Assembly: GCA_028095005.1 (NCBI GenBank)
Contig: CM051460.1
Coordinates: 70,719,676-70,783,675 of the forward strand
DNA length: 64,000 nucleotides
Direction: 5' to 3'
Source: Rhynchospora pubera
Taxonomy: Eukaryota; Streptophyta; Magnoliopsida; Poales; Cyperaceae
In this document: positions 24,559 to 34,090 of the stretch, in pieces
Layout: each line of letters begins with the position of its first letter
How positions within the stretch are numbered: the first letter of the stretch is position 1
Translations under genes and position numbers: made by a program
The notes under the pieces: model-generated
Told to the model about the DNA's origin: nothing
Databases searched by the model: none
What the model saw: only the letters and a program-made list of their open reading frames with translations

Positions 24559-26803
24559 TTTGGTATCGGAGCGGTTCGTAATTTCATATAAAATTCTTAT
24601 AAAATTTTTCGGATTCAATTACTGAATTTAATAGTATTTTTCGTATTTAAATCAGTATTTGATGGAATTTTACTGAATATTTTCGTATTTAAAACTTTTG
24701 TGTGCACTTGATTGGAGTTGTAAAGTATTAACTTCTTTTATTAATTTCTTTTACTTCCCATGCGCATGATGAGAGAGAGAAAGGAAATACGGCTTCATGT
24801 GAACAATTGCAAATCTTTGATTGGATTAAATACAAAGGGGTAGGACAATTCTAACATCCAAACCTAATCACAGCCCTTATTTTTTGGCAACCGTTGCCAA
24901 CTTTACGAGATTTTTCTGAAAATGCTTTGTTTGGTTCGGATCTAGGAAGGATGAATTAACTTACACCTCAATTGTATAGGATCATGCTAACTATTATATC
25001 CCTTCTCTTTTCTTTACGCGTAAAAACGCATCTCTTCATCTTTTCTGGTCCCCACTAATTTAGGTCTTTTATTACATGCTATTTTGGCCTGATTAAGCAA
25101 CATCCTTAATTGGTTTTATTATTTTACCATTCACGTGGGATAAGCTAAGTGGGTTTTATTATTATCACGTAGGAATAGGATTTGATAATTTATAAAATTC
25201 CTTTCTGAAAACCATATAATAAATATATTTTATGGTTTTAAATATGATAATAAAATTTATTAAAGATATGATTTTATATTATATATATCAAGTAACCCAA
25301 CGGAACTATGTTATATATAATTTATTGTCATATAAATTTACTTTTAATAATTGGTTGTTATCAATTTTACCAACTTTATTTGTGATGCCATTTATTAAAG
25401 GGAACTATGTTTTACATTATGTCTATTGTATTACTTACGTTTACATTTAATAAATTATAAATGTCAATTTTACCAACTTTAATTGTCAAGTATAATTTAT
25501 TAGATGGAATTTTTAATTTATGTTCAATTTATTTCTGCCCAACGGTGATATGAATTGATTTTAGTGGATCAACTATCAAACCTGAAATATTAATTGGCGT
25601 TTTATTATTTTAGATTAATTAATTATTAGTCCTCTAATTATAGTTGATCTAATTTATTTAATTATATGTCTGTGGATTTTAGTTAAAAGTAAGCATTTTA
25701 TTTGTCATGATGAATTTGCAGCATTGAACAATATTAGTACCCAAATGTCTGGAATACCATTGTTGAATGAAACTAATTTTTCAACTTGGAAAGAGCAACT
25801 TGAGATCTGTCTTGGTGTTCTTGAAATGGACCAAGCATTACGTATGGATAAACCTGAGAAACCAAAAGATGATGCTGCAGATGAAGCAAAAACTGCTTAT
25901 GCAAAATGGGAGCGTTCTAATCGCATCTCTCTCATGATTATGAAAAGCACCATTTCTTTGGCTATTCGGGGAGGCATTCCTGAAAAGAATGTTGCTGGTG
26001 AACTTTTTACTGCTAAAGAATTTTTAACCTCTGTTGAGGAGCAGTTTAAGAGTACATCAAAGGCTAATGCAAGTGCTCTCATAATGAAAATGCTCACTAC
26101 CAAGTATAATGGGACTAGCGGTGTACGTGAACATATCATGATGATGAATGATATGGCCGCAAAATTAAATGGCATGGACATGGCAATTTCAGAGGGATTT
26201 TTGGTTCATTTCATTATGACTTCTCTTCCTGCTCAGTTTGGTCCTTTCAAGATCAATTACAACACGCAGAAAGAGAAGTGGAAAATGAGCGAATTGATTG
26301 CCATGTGTGTTGAAGAAGAAGAAAGGCTTAAGACTGAAAAACCTGACTTTGCACATGCAGCCATTGAAAGTCCAAAACAGAAAAAGAACAATGGTAAAGG
26401 AAAGAATAAGAAAGATGATGGTCTTGGTGTTAACAAAGCAAGTACATCTGGTACAAAATGTGTTTTTAAGTGCAATCACTGCAAGAAACCTGGACACGTA
26501 AGGAAGGAGTGTACCAAGTTCAGAGCGTGGCTTGCCAAGAAGGGTAATGATTTTAATTATATGATTTGTGAGTCTCTTTTAATTGATGTTCCCTTAAATA
26601 CGTGGTGGGTTGACACTGGTGCCTCCGTGCACATTACGAACTCATTGCAGGGATTCCTTTCCGTGAGGATGCTGGAAAAGGGAAAAATGAAGTTTAAAGT
26701 AGCCAATGGATTAGAGGCTGAAGTGGAGGCCGTAGGAACTCTTCGTTTAGTCTTGAAGAGTGGCTTTATTCTCTATTTGCATGATGTAGTTTTATATTCC
26801 TAG
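24436..26803 (+). pseudogene. copia gag and protease start, probably spliced from an LTR-borne start codon
   Basis: The main open stretch (about 25722-26803) encodes gag with a UBN2/DUF4219-type N-terminus (LLNETNFSTWKEQLE), a basic segment, a zinc knuckle CNHCKKPGHVRKEC and the protease motif WWVDTGASVHIT. The stretch has no upstream ATG at its 5' edge; the first is internal, at 25745. A potential first exon lies in the LTR: ATG 24436 to 24454 (19 nt), then GTAAGT; an acceptor TTTGCAG ends at 25721. Joining the two puts the ATG in frame with gag through an intron of 1267 bp that spans the primer-binding site. Translation ends at a TAG (26801-26803) created by a 2-bp loss or equivalent near 26790, just inside the protease region, so the copy cannot make a full gag-pol. 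The splice is inferred; the frame match is seen. Confidence 0.75.
24561..24574 (+). promoter_or_regulatory. copia primer-binding site
   Basis: TGGTATCGGAGCGG begins two bases after the LTR. It matches the initiator tRNA-Met complement (TGGTATCAGAGC) with one difference. Confidence 0.85.
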
Positions 26804-26804
26804 T

Positions 26805-29771
26805 GTGATTAGGAATTTAATTTCTGTTTCTAGACTTGATGCGTGTGGTTTTATGTTTCAGTTTGGAAATAATGAGTTAAGACTATATCATAACTCTAAG
26901 ATTGTTGGTTCTGGATTATTATGTGACAATCTATATAAATTATGTTTGGATTCTTCATTTTCTGATTCTTTATTGTCCCTGAATGTTAATAGTGTTGATC
27001 ACAAACGTGGCACAAAGAGAAATCGTGATGTTGGATATTCTTCCAAATTATGGCATCGCAGATTGGGTCATATTTCAAGAGATAGAATGCAACGTCTCAT
27101 TAAAAATGAAATTCTCCCAACATTAGATTTTTCTGATTTTGAAAATTGTGTTGAATGTGTTAAGGAAAAATTTGTTAAGGGAAATAAGAAATGAGCCACT
27201 CGAAGTGGGGGACTATTGAAATTAATTCACACCGATATATGCGGTCCTTTTCCCACTCCGAGTCTCAACGGACACAAATCATTCATTACTTTTATTGATT
27301 ATTACTCACGCTATGGTTATGTGTTCTTAATTTCTGAAAAATCTGAGGCATTAGATAAATTTAAGATTTTTAAGGCTGAAGTTGAAAATCAGCATAATCT
27401 TAAAATTAAAGTAGTGCGATCAGATAGAGGCGGTGAGTATTATGGTAGGCACACTGACTTAGGTCAAAGTCCAGGTCCATTTGCTTTGTTTCTTCAAGAA
27501 AGTGGTATTATTCATCAATTCTCTATGCCGGGTGATCCTCGGCAAAATGGAGTAGCTGAAAGGCGTAATCGTACATTAATGGATATGGTACGAAGTATGA
27601 TATGCAATACCACTTTACCAGAATTTTTGTGGTCTGAGGCTTTAAAAACAGCCACACATGTTCTTAATCGAGTTCCTAGTAAATCTGTTCCAGCAACACC
27701 TTATGAATTATGGACTGGAAGAAAACCACAACTAGGATACTTACGTGTGTGGGGCTGTCCTGCTGAAGCAAAAGTCTACAATCCACAAATTAAGAAACTG
27801 GATTCCAAAACCGTTAGTTGTTCTTTCATAGGTTATCCAGAGAGATCCAAAGGTTTTAGATTTTATTGTCCCTCGCATACCACTAGAATAGTTGAGACAA
27901 GACATGCAGTATTTTTTGAAAATGGCAATATTAGTGGGAGTAATGAAAAACGAACTATAAACCTCGATGAAGAAGACCAAATTTATGTTCCAATTTCGGT
28001 CATTTCAGAGGCTACAAGTTCTGTTTCTCCATTATTACTAAATGAAGGTACTAATGTTAGTAATGCTCCTAACAATGAAGAAGTACCATTGCTGCCACAA
28101 GAACCTTTACGCAAGTCGCAAAGGGAACGAAAATCTGCAATACCTGATGATTATATTGTATACCTTACTGAAGAAGGTGGCGATATAGGTCATGGAGATG
28201 ATCCTATCTCCTTTAAGGACGCCATGAAAAGTGATAAGTCATCTCAATGGCTGGAAGCCATGAATGATGAGATGAACTCAATGCAACAAAATGATGTTTG
28301 GGACCTTGTTGAGTTACCTAAAGGTGTTAAACCCGTAGGATGCAAATGGGTTTACAAAACTAAAATCGATTCTCATGGTAACATCGAAAGATACAAGGCC
28401 CGACTGGTTGCTAAAGGTTTTACGCAACAAGAAGGTATACATTATGATAATACTTTTTCTCCTGTCTCAAAGAAAGATTAATTAAGAATTGTTTTAGCTC
28501 TTGTAGCTCATTATGATCTCGAGTTGCATCAAATGGACGTGAAAACCGCATTCCTTAATGGTGACTTGCATGAAGAAATTTTCATGAAACAACCTGAAGG
28601 TTTTGTTGTTAAAGGCAAGGAACATATGGGTTGTCGGTTGAAGCGATCAATTTATGGGTTAAAGCAAGCTTCAAGACAGTGGTATCTCAAGTTTGATGAG
28701 GTCATAACAAAATTTGGATTTCAAGAAAACACTTTTGATCAATGCATATATCTCAAGGTTAGTGGGAGCAGATTTATCATTCTTGTTTTGTATGTGGATG
28801 ACATTTTGTTAGCAGGCAGTGATTTGGACATGTTGTACGAGACAAAACGTTTTCTTTCAAAGAAATTTGAAATGAAAGATCTTGGTGAAGCCTCTTATGT
28901 CATAGGCATTGAAATCCACCGTGATCGGTCTCGTGGTCTCTTAGGTTTATCACAAAAGGCATATATCGAGAAAATGCTTAAGCGCTACAATATGCAAAAT
29001 TGTTCTCCAAGTGTTGCTCCTATTTTCAAAGGTGACAAATTCAGCAAGGCTCAATGTCCCAAAACTGAATCAGAACGTAAGCAAATGGAAAAGAATGAGT
29101 ATGCTTCGGTTGTTGGAAGCTTAATGTATGCTCAGGTTTGCACACGTCCTGATATTGTGTTTGTAGTTGGCATGCTTGGCCGATATCAATCAAATCCAGG
29201 TTTGGATCATTGGCGAGCTGCTAAGAAAGTCTTGCGTTATTTGCAAGGGACTAAAGACTACATGCTTACTTACAGAAAGTCCGATAACCTTGAGGTCATT
29301 GGTTATTCAGATTCGGACTTTGCTGGATGTGTAGACACAAAGAAATCCACATCAGGATACATATTCATGCTTGCAGGGGGACCAATTTCATGGAAGACTG
29401 CCAAACAGTCCTTAGTTGCATCTTCCACTATGCAAGCAGAATTTGTGGCGTGTTTTGAAGCTACTGGTCAAGCAGTTTGGTTGAAGAATTTCATACCTGA
29501 ACTTCAAGTAATTGAGAGTATTGCAAGACCACTCACGCTATTTTGTGATAATGAGGCTGCTGTTTTCTTCTCTAAAAACAACAAGTCCAGCGGTGCTACT
29601 ACATGGATTGACATCAAATATCTTGTTGTTAGACAGAAAATTAAGGATAATGTTATTGTCATACAACACATCAATACAAGATCTATGTTAGCTGATTCTC
29701 TAACAAAAGCACTACCACCTACTCTTTTCAAAGAGCATGTAGCCGGCATGGGTTTGGTTAGTGACTTGTGA
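26805..29771 (+). pseudogene. copia pol: integrase, RT and RNase H, broken
   Basis: All in one frame but interrupted by TGA at 27192-27194 and TAA at 28479-28481, and out of frame with gag because of the shift near 26790. In order: GAG-pre-integrase zinc site (LWHRRLGHISRDRM... CVEC), integrase core with HTDICGPF, VRSDRGGEY and QNGVAERRNRTL, RT with KARLVAKGFTQ, DVKTAFLNGDL, SIYGLKQASRQWY and the catalytic YVDDIL, then RNase H with DSDFAGC, QAEFVAC, FCDNEAAV and a C-terminal MLADSLTKAL. The final stop is near 29771, about 310 bp before the 3' LTR. The two stops look like single-base changes. Cannot be expressed as one polyprotein. Confidence 0.9.
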
Positions 29772-30084
29772 TGTTGTAATGAACAATAATGTATTTATTA
29801 AGTTATGTATTGAAGCTTCATTTATGTATTGACTGAATTTATATTGTTTGCTTATTTCTTATGTTTGCGCATTAATGTAATTTATATAAGCAAATATACT
29901 TATGTGGATCGAATGAATTTAATTAACCATATGTTGGAAAGAATACTATTCTATAATTAATAGGGATCAAATAACAGTTTTAGTTATTTTGATTATATTA
30001 GTTTAGTTTGGTATTTCTAACTGAACAAGGTTTATGTTTTATTGGCCAATTTGAATTCGAGTTTCATTATGATATTTATAGACC

Positions 30085-30095
30085 AAGTGGGAGAA
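30085..30095 (+). promoter_or_regulatory. copia polypurine tract
   Basis: AAGTGGGAGAA immediately before the 3' LTR, the usual plus-strand primer of plant copia elements. Confidence 0.85.
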
Positions 30096-30503
30096 TGTTA
30101 TAATTATTATGGCCTATAATAATAAATGTGAACCGGGTTTAATTATTAAATTTATCTAAAGAGTGCATCAGATTTTGATAGAAAATCTGATGGACCATGT
30201 TCATTCAATGTTGATCCCTTCAATTGCCTTGGTATTAATTAAAATATTCTGTCATTATTTGGCACCCATTCAATCATTTTCTCCCAAAAAGAAAAATAAA
30301 CAGAATATTTAAAACGCCATTAATCTTCCATCAAGAAATACCAAGGAAAATTGGAGAAGATTGATTTTCCGCCTTACGATATGTCTTCCCTTCAGAACTG
30401 TAAGTTCTAATTTATGATTTATTTAGTTTTATATGAATTACGTGATTCTTTATTAAGTAATTTCAGAAGTATTATTACGAATTAAATATTTCAATTTCTA
30501 TCA
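30096..30503 (+). repeat. 3' LTR of the copia element
   Basis: 408 bp, about 2 percent diverged by eye from the 5' LTR, with a small indel at about 30163-30172 and others. It keeps the ATG plus GTAAGT arrangement. Confidence 0.95.
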
Positions 30504-30770
30504 TACTAATCTTTGTTTTGCCAAATGCATCCATAATGTTTTACCTTGAGACTTGATTCATGTTTCCCAGCAACACAATAATATGGGCAGATCGACAAAA
30601 CTCACCAGCGTTGAAATGTGCCTAAAGATCAATATGTTAACAGAAAACCCAGAAAGAAACTAGAAATTTAAAAAAAAAAAGGAAACCAGAAAAATCAACA
30701 AATTTGATATCAATGAACCAGTACGTCTTTATTCTCACTTGTACGGTTGTATCCTATATTTACTCTCTTA

Positions 30771-30927
30771 GGGTGCGTTTGGATAGGTGTGGGAAGAAAG
30801 GAAGAAGGGAAGAAGTGGGAAAAAATATTGGAAAGTGTGTAACTTTGTGAAGAGTTTGGATTGTTTATAATTTTTTTTCTTCCCATCTTCCTTCTTCCTC
30901 TTCTTCTTCTCTCATCCAAACGCACCC
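30771..30927. mobile_element. Tourist-like MITE, copy 1
   Basis: 157 bp, ends GGGTGCGTTTGGAT and ATCCAAACGCACCC, flanked by TTA on both sides (30768-30770, 30928-30930). Nearly identical to 31060-31216. The related spacer at about 18440-18480 lacks it. Confidence 0.92.
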
Positions 30928-31059
30928 TTAGTTCTGCTAATAGCTCCAATGCCGTGTAAGTAACCATAATCTGCTTAAATAAGCTAGATTTGGTCATTTG
31001 GCTAATTTACTTTCAATTTGTAGAAAACTAGTAAAATAATGAAACCATAATTTCATTAT

Positions 31060-31216
31060 GGGTGCGTTTGGATAGGTGTGGGAAGAAGGGAAGAAGGGAA
31101 GAAGTGGGAAGAAGTATTGGGAAGTGTGTAACTTTGTGAAGAGTTTGGATTGTTTATAATTTTTTTTCTTCCCATCTTCCTTCTTCCTCTTCTTCTTCTC
31201 TCATCCAAACGCACCC
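31060..31216. mobile_element. Tourist-like MITE, copy 2
   Basis: 157 bp with the same ends, flanked by TAT (31057-31059, 31217-31219). Only a handful of differences from copy 1. The related spacer near 18730-18770 (AATGAACTATAATTTTAT) lacks it. Confidence 0.92.
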
Positions 31217-31712
31217 TATAGTATTACAAAATTCCAAAGAGCGTTTTGTAATTTAGCTTGAACAATTTAATTGGGGACTTGTCATCAATTCTAGCACATT
31301 TTTTCCGTGTCTTCACCCATAAAGTGTAAACGATATATAATTTCTACTTTTTTTGGGCTTTATATTTGTTCAGATTTTATACAGAGGTTCGTATTTAATC
31401 GTATGTAAGATTTACGCATGTCCTGATTAGATTTCCTAAGCGACAACAATCATTCCCTATTAAAAATTTAAAGAAAAAGAAAAAAAAAATATGTTTGGAT
31501 TTTCAAAAGAAGTCAGAAGAGGAGAATAACGCACTGGACATGTCTAAAATAACCTGTATTAGTTTGAGTCTGTAAATCATGATTAGGAGACGTGAAATGT
31601 TCTAATACAAAAAAGAAAATTCATTCATTATTCGGTAAGAAACACACAAGTAGGAGGCGGACAAATCCTTCAATCAGTCGAAACTCGGAAGCGAACCCTC
31701 CTTTTTCTTGTA

Positions 31713-33120
31713 CAGTCTGTTTGGTTGGGTGAGAAATTTCGGGAGGGGACGGAAAGGAAAGAGAAATTAACATTTTTTCTTGTTTGGATGACAATAAAAT
31801 CACGAAGGAAAAATTGCTAGGAGGGGAAGCGTTCCCTTCCTATTTTTTCCCTCCTATACAAATTAGTTCCCCTCCGATTCGAAGTGTAAACAATGGGAAA
31901 GAAAATTATTGCGACAATCCATTCTGCTGAAAGACAGCGATGCCCTTCTAAGCATGTGATCCACTTTTCTCTCTCTCTACCATAGGTCTTTCTTGCTCTT
32001 TGCTTGTGGCCAGCGCAATTCTCAATCTTTGGAATTATTTTGTTTCTCTCAGATTTTTCTGACAATTGCTTTTAGTTCTTGATTTCTTTTGCTTTCTCAA
32101 ATAGATCCAGTCTCTCCTCATCAAGGCCAAGATGAATTAGCATCAGCTCCTCTCTTATTCAAATTAATGAAATACTAGCTCTCGTGATGGCTTCAGAATG
32201 CCTTTTTTTGCTCCTCCGTTTAGGACTTCGGATTGATTTGTCTAACATGTACCGGAATCAGATCTAACAATATATTGTTTTAGTTTAATTTTTTACACAA
32301 CTTGGCAATTTTTTTTGGTTTCTCAAGGAATTCAGTTCAAATCAGAAGGCCCGCAAGGATTACAGAGGAGCAAATAAAAATTCAGAAACCAATTAAATGA
32401 AAATATTTCCAACCATATCATCTTTTTCCTGAAAATTTGTGTTGTCCATTTCCAACAATAATAAATTATCTAAAGTATATGAGCTAGTACTTTTATTATC
32501 ATTTATTTTTTTCAACTACAGCTTTTCATTGGAAAATTTAATCAAAGTATTGACATTTCTTCGTAAATTCCTGTGACTGATAACAGTGTACCAGTAAGTG
32601 GTATATATTCACAAGAGTTTATTTGTATTATATATTGAGATATAATCAGGAGAATGCAAGATCTGATGTTATTTTTTTTTACGTTTCTATAGTTTCACAT
32701 GTTGAGATAAAAGTCACTAGTCTTACTTAACGTTTTTAAAGGATGCTTGGTACCCTACAGGGTTCTTTCGACTGAAAAAAAAAAAACTATATGCTCACTT
32801 GTTAATTAGATTTGAAGAATCAAATATACATTCAAGACTATGCGTATTGTGGTACAATTTTTAGTATTGTTTATATTTGAATTATGTATACTCTGCTAAA
32901 TGGTTCAAGGGATAAAATAGTCAATCATAATTATTTCACCTTTGTTAAATTAATTCATCCAAACAAAATATAAGAAGGAAAGAAAAAATATTTTCCCTTT
33001 CCCTTCATTATTCATCCAAACAACAAAAGTAAAACTATTTATCTTTCCATCCCTTCCCATTCCTTCCCTCTTTACATTTTTCTTCCCTTTCCACCCTCTA
33101 CCATTGAACCAAACATAGTG
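31713..33120. mobile_element. possible 1.4-kb TIR element upstream of mTERF copy 3
   Basis: The left end CAGTCTGTTTGGTT and right end AACCAAACATAGTG form imperfect inverted ends, with GTA on both outer sides (31710-31712, 33121-33123). Further inward both arms repeat TTGTTTGGATGA-type words and are rich in GGAAAG/CTTTCC. No transposase seen. Superfamily uncertain (PIF-like or hAT-like). Confidence 0.45.
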
Positions 33121-33269
33121 GTAAGGTTTCTAGCACCTCTTTCTGTCTCTTTTTCCTAGGGTTTAGGGTTTCTCTCCTTCCCTCAAATCGAACTGAATTA
33201 CTGTACCACTGACCTCTCGCTCCTTCCAATTCCATCTGATCACCCATTGGAACCAGCGTTACCACTTCA

Positions 33270-33342
33270 ATGCCTTTCCACCTTGCAAAGAGGCTCTCTT
33301 TGTTCCTCTCCTCTTCTTCGCCCCACCGCCACTCGGCCCTTC
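33270..33342 (+). pseudogene. mTERF family protein, copy 3, 5' piece (presequence)
   Basis: The ATG at 33270 opens a basic, Ser-rich organelle-type presequence (LAKRLSLFLSSSS, then a His/Arg segment), cut at codon 25 by the chromovirus. The upstream CTAGGGTTTAGGGTTTCTC and the ATG context look like an ordinary plant 5' leader. The continuation is at 39497 in the same reading frame once the transposon and one CCTTC are discounted. As it stands, the frame continues into the LTR and ends at 33635 (a 121-codon chimera). Confidence 0.85.
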
Positions 33343-34038
33343 TGTCAGATATGCAAGTTATGGAGTTGAGGCAAGAAGAGGAATTTTGTTCAAAACTGGA
33401 ATCCACACCCGATCCGATTCAATCTACTGAATTAACAGCTTTGGTGATGACGGAGGGTACCATTGGGGAACGGAAGTTTGGTACAGACCAGCCGACTGTT
33501 ACTTCATTAAGCCTGTCAAATGGGCCAGGGGCGTTAATTTTTAACGGAGTGAAGGAAGGGAACTACTCTGAGAAGATGACACGTGGCAAGAGAACAGTAG
33601 CAGTCGAGAGTGAAGACAAAAAGAAGTTTTACTGAGGGTCAGATTAATAATGAATGTAATTTCTTTATTTTTTACAATCTTATCTCTTTGTTTTGTATTA
33701 AGAGGAGAGTCGTAGGCTATTTGCTAATGTTCTGAATCTAGATCTAAAAAACCAGTTTATCTCTTATTTCTCTTTCCAGTTCTTCTCTTTGCTTTTGCTT
33801 ATGCATTGTATCTGAAATTCTTGTAAGGCTCAATAGCCGTAATTTGGCTCAATAGCATCATTTATCTTTCTTTTATCTTATCCAGTTTTCCAATTTACTT
33901 ATTCTGTGTTCAGTTATTTCAATTTGAACGAACCCTATCTCTTGGTCTGACAAGAGCTAATTGCAAATCCTGAGTTCTGAATGTTATGAAGAGGAATTGT
34001 GAGTATCTTTGAGTTAATTTTAGCTCAGGGTCGTGACA
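33343..34038 (+). repeat. 5' LTR of the chromovirus
   Basis: TGTCAGATATG to GGGTCGTGACA. No difference from the 3' LTR noticed by eye. The first 293 bases are open and correspond to the tail of the gag-pol frame in the other LTR. Confidence 0.96.
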
Positions 34039-34041
34039 AAT

Positions 34042-34054
34042 TGGTATCAGAGCA
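34042..34054 (+). promoter_or_regulatory. chromovirus primer-binding site
   Basis: TGGTATCAGAGCA starts four bases after the LTR end, complementary to the initiator tRNA-Met 3' end. Confidence 0.93.
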
Positions 34055-34090
34055 CCGGTCATTAAGGGCCAGTGTATTGTTAATCAATTC

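Larger units (their letters stand above)
24158..30503 (+). mobile_element. Ty1/copia retrotransposon, complete but decayed
   Basis: A 6346-bp element with two LTRs (24158-24558, 401 bp; 30096-30503, 408 bp) beginning TGTTATAA and ending TCTATCA, and a 5-bp target duplication TACTA at 24153-24157 and 30504-30508. The LTRs differ by roughly nine substitutions and two indels by eye, so this copy is clearly older than the chromovirus downstream. Domain order gag, protease, integrase, RT, RNase H is that of copia. It inserted into the right end of the PIF-like element. Confidence 0.95.
21865..30532. mobile_element. PIF/Harbinger-like element interrupted by a copia insertion
   Basis: The left end reads GGGTGCGTTTGGCAA...AGATTAGT. 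The right end, after the copia copy is discounted, reads inward GGATGCATTTGGCAAAAC and AAGATTAGTA. ATA flanks both sides (21862-21864 and 30533-30535). The paralogous spacer at about 18215-18230 shows an uninterrupted ACCATGATAATTG-like site, supporting insertion here. Without the copia copy and one 5-bp duplication the element is about 2.3 kb. No intact transposase is present. The 3-bp AT-only duplication and GGGTGCGTTTGG ends match the two MITEs at 30771 and 31060, so they probably belong to one group. Confidence 0.7.

Noticed and set aside
33098..33406. A minus-strand ORF crossing the mTERF leader and LTR edge
   Set aside because: Its sequence spans the recent insertion junction, so it cannot be an old gene, and it has no recognisable domain.
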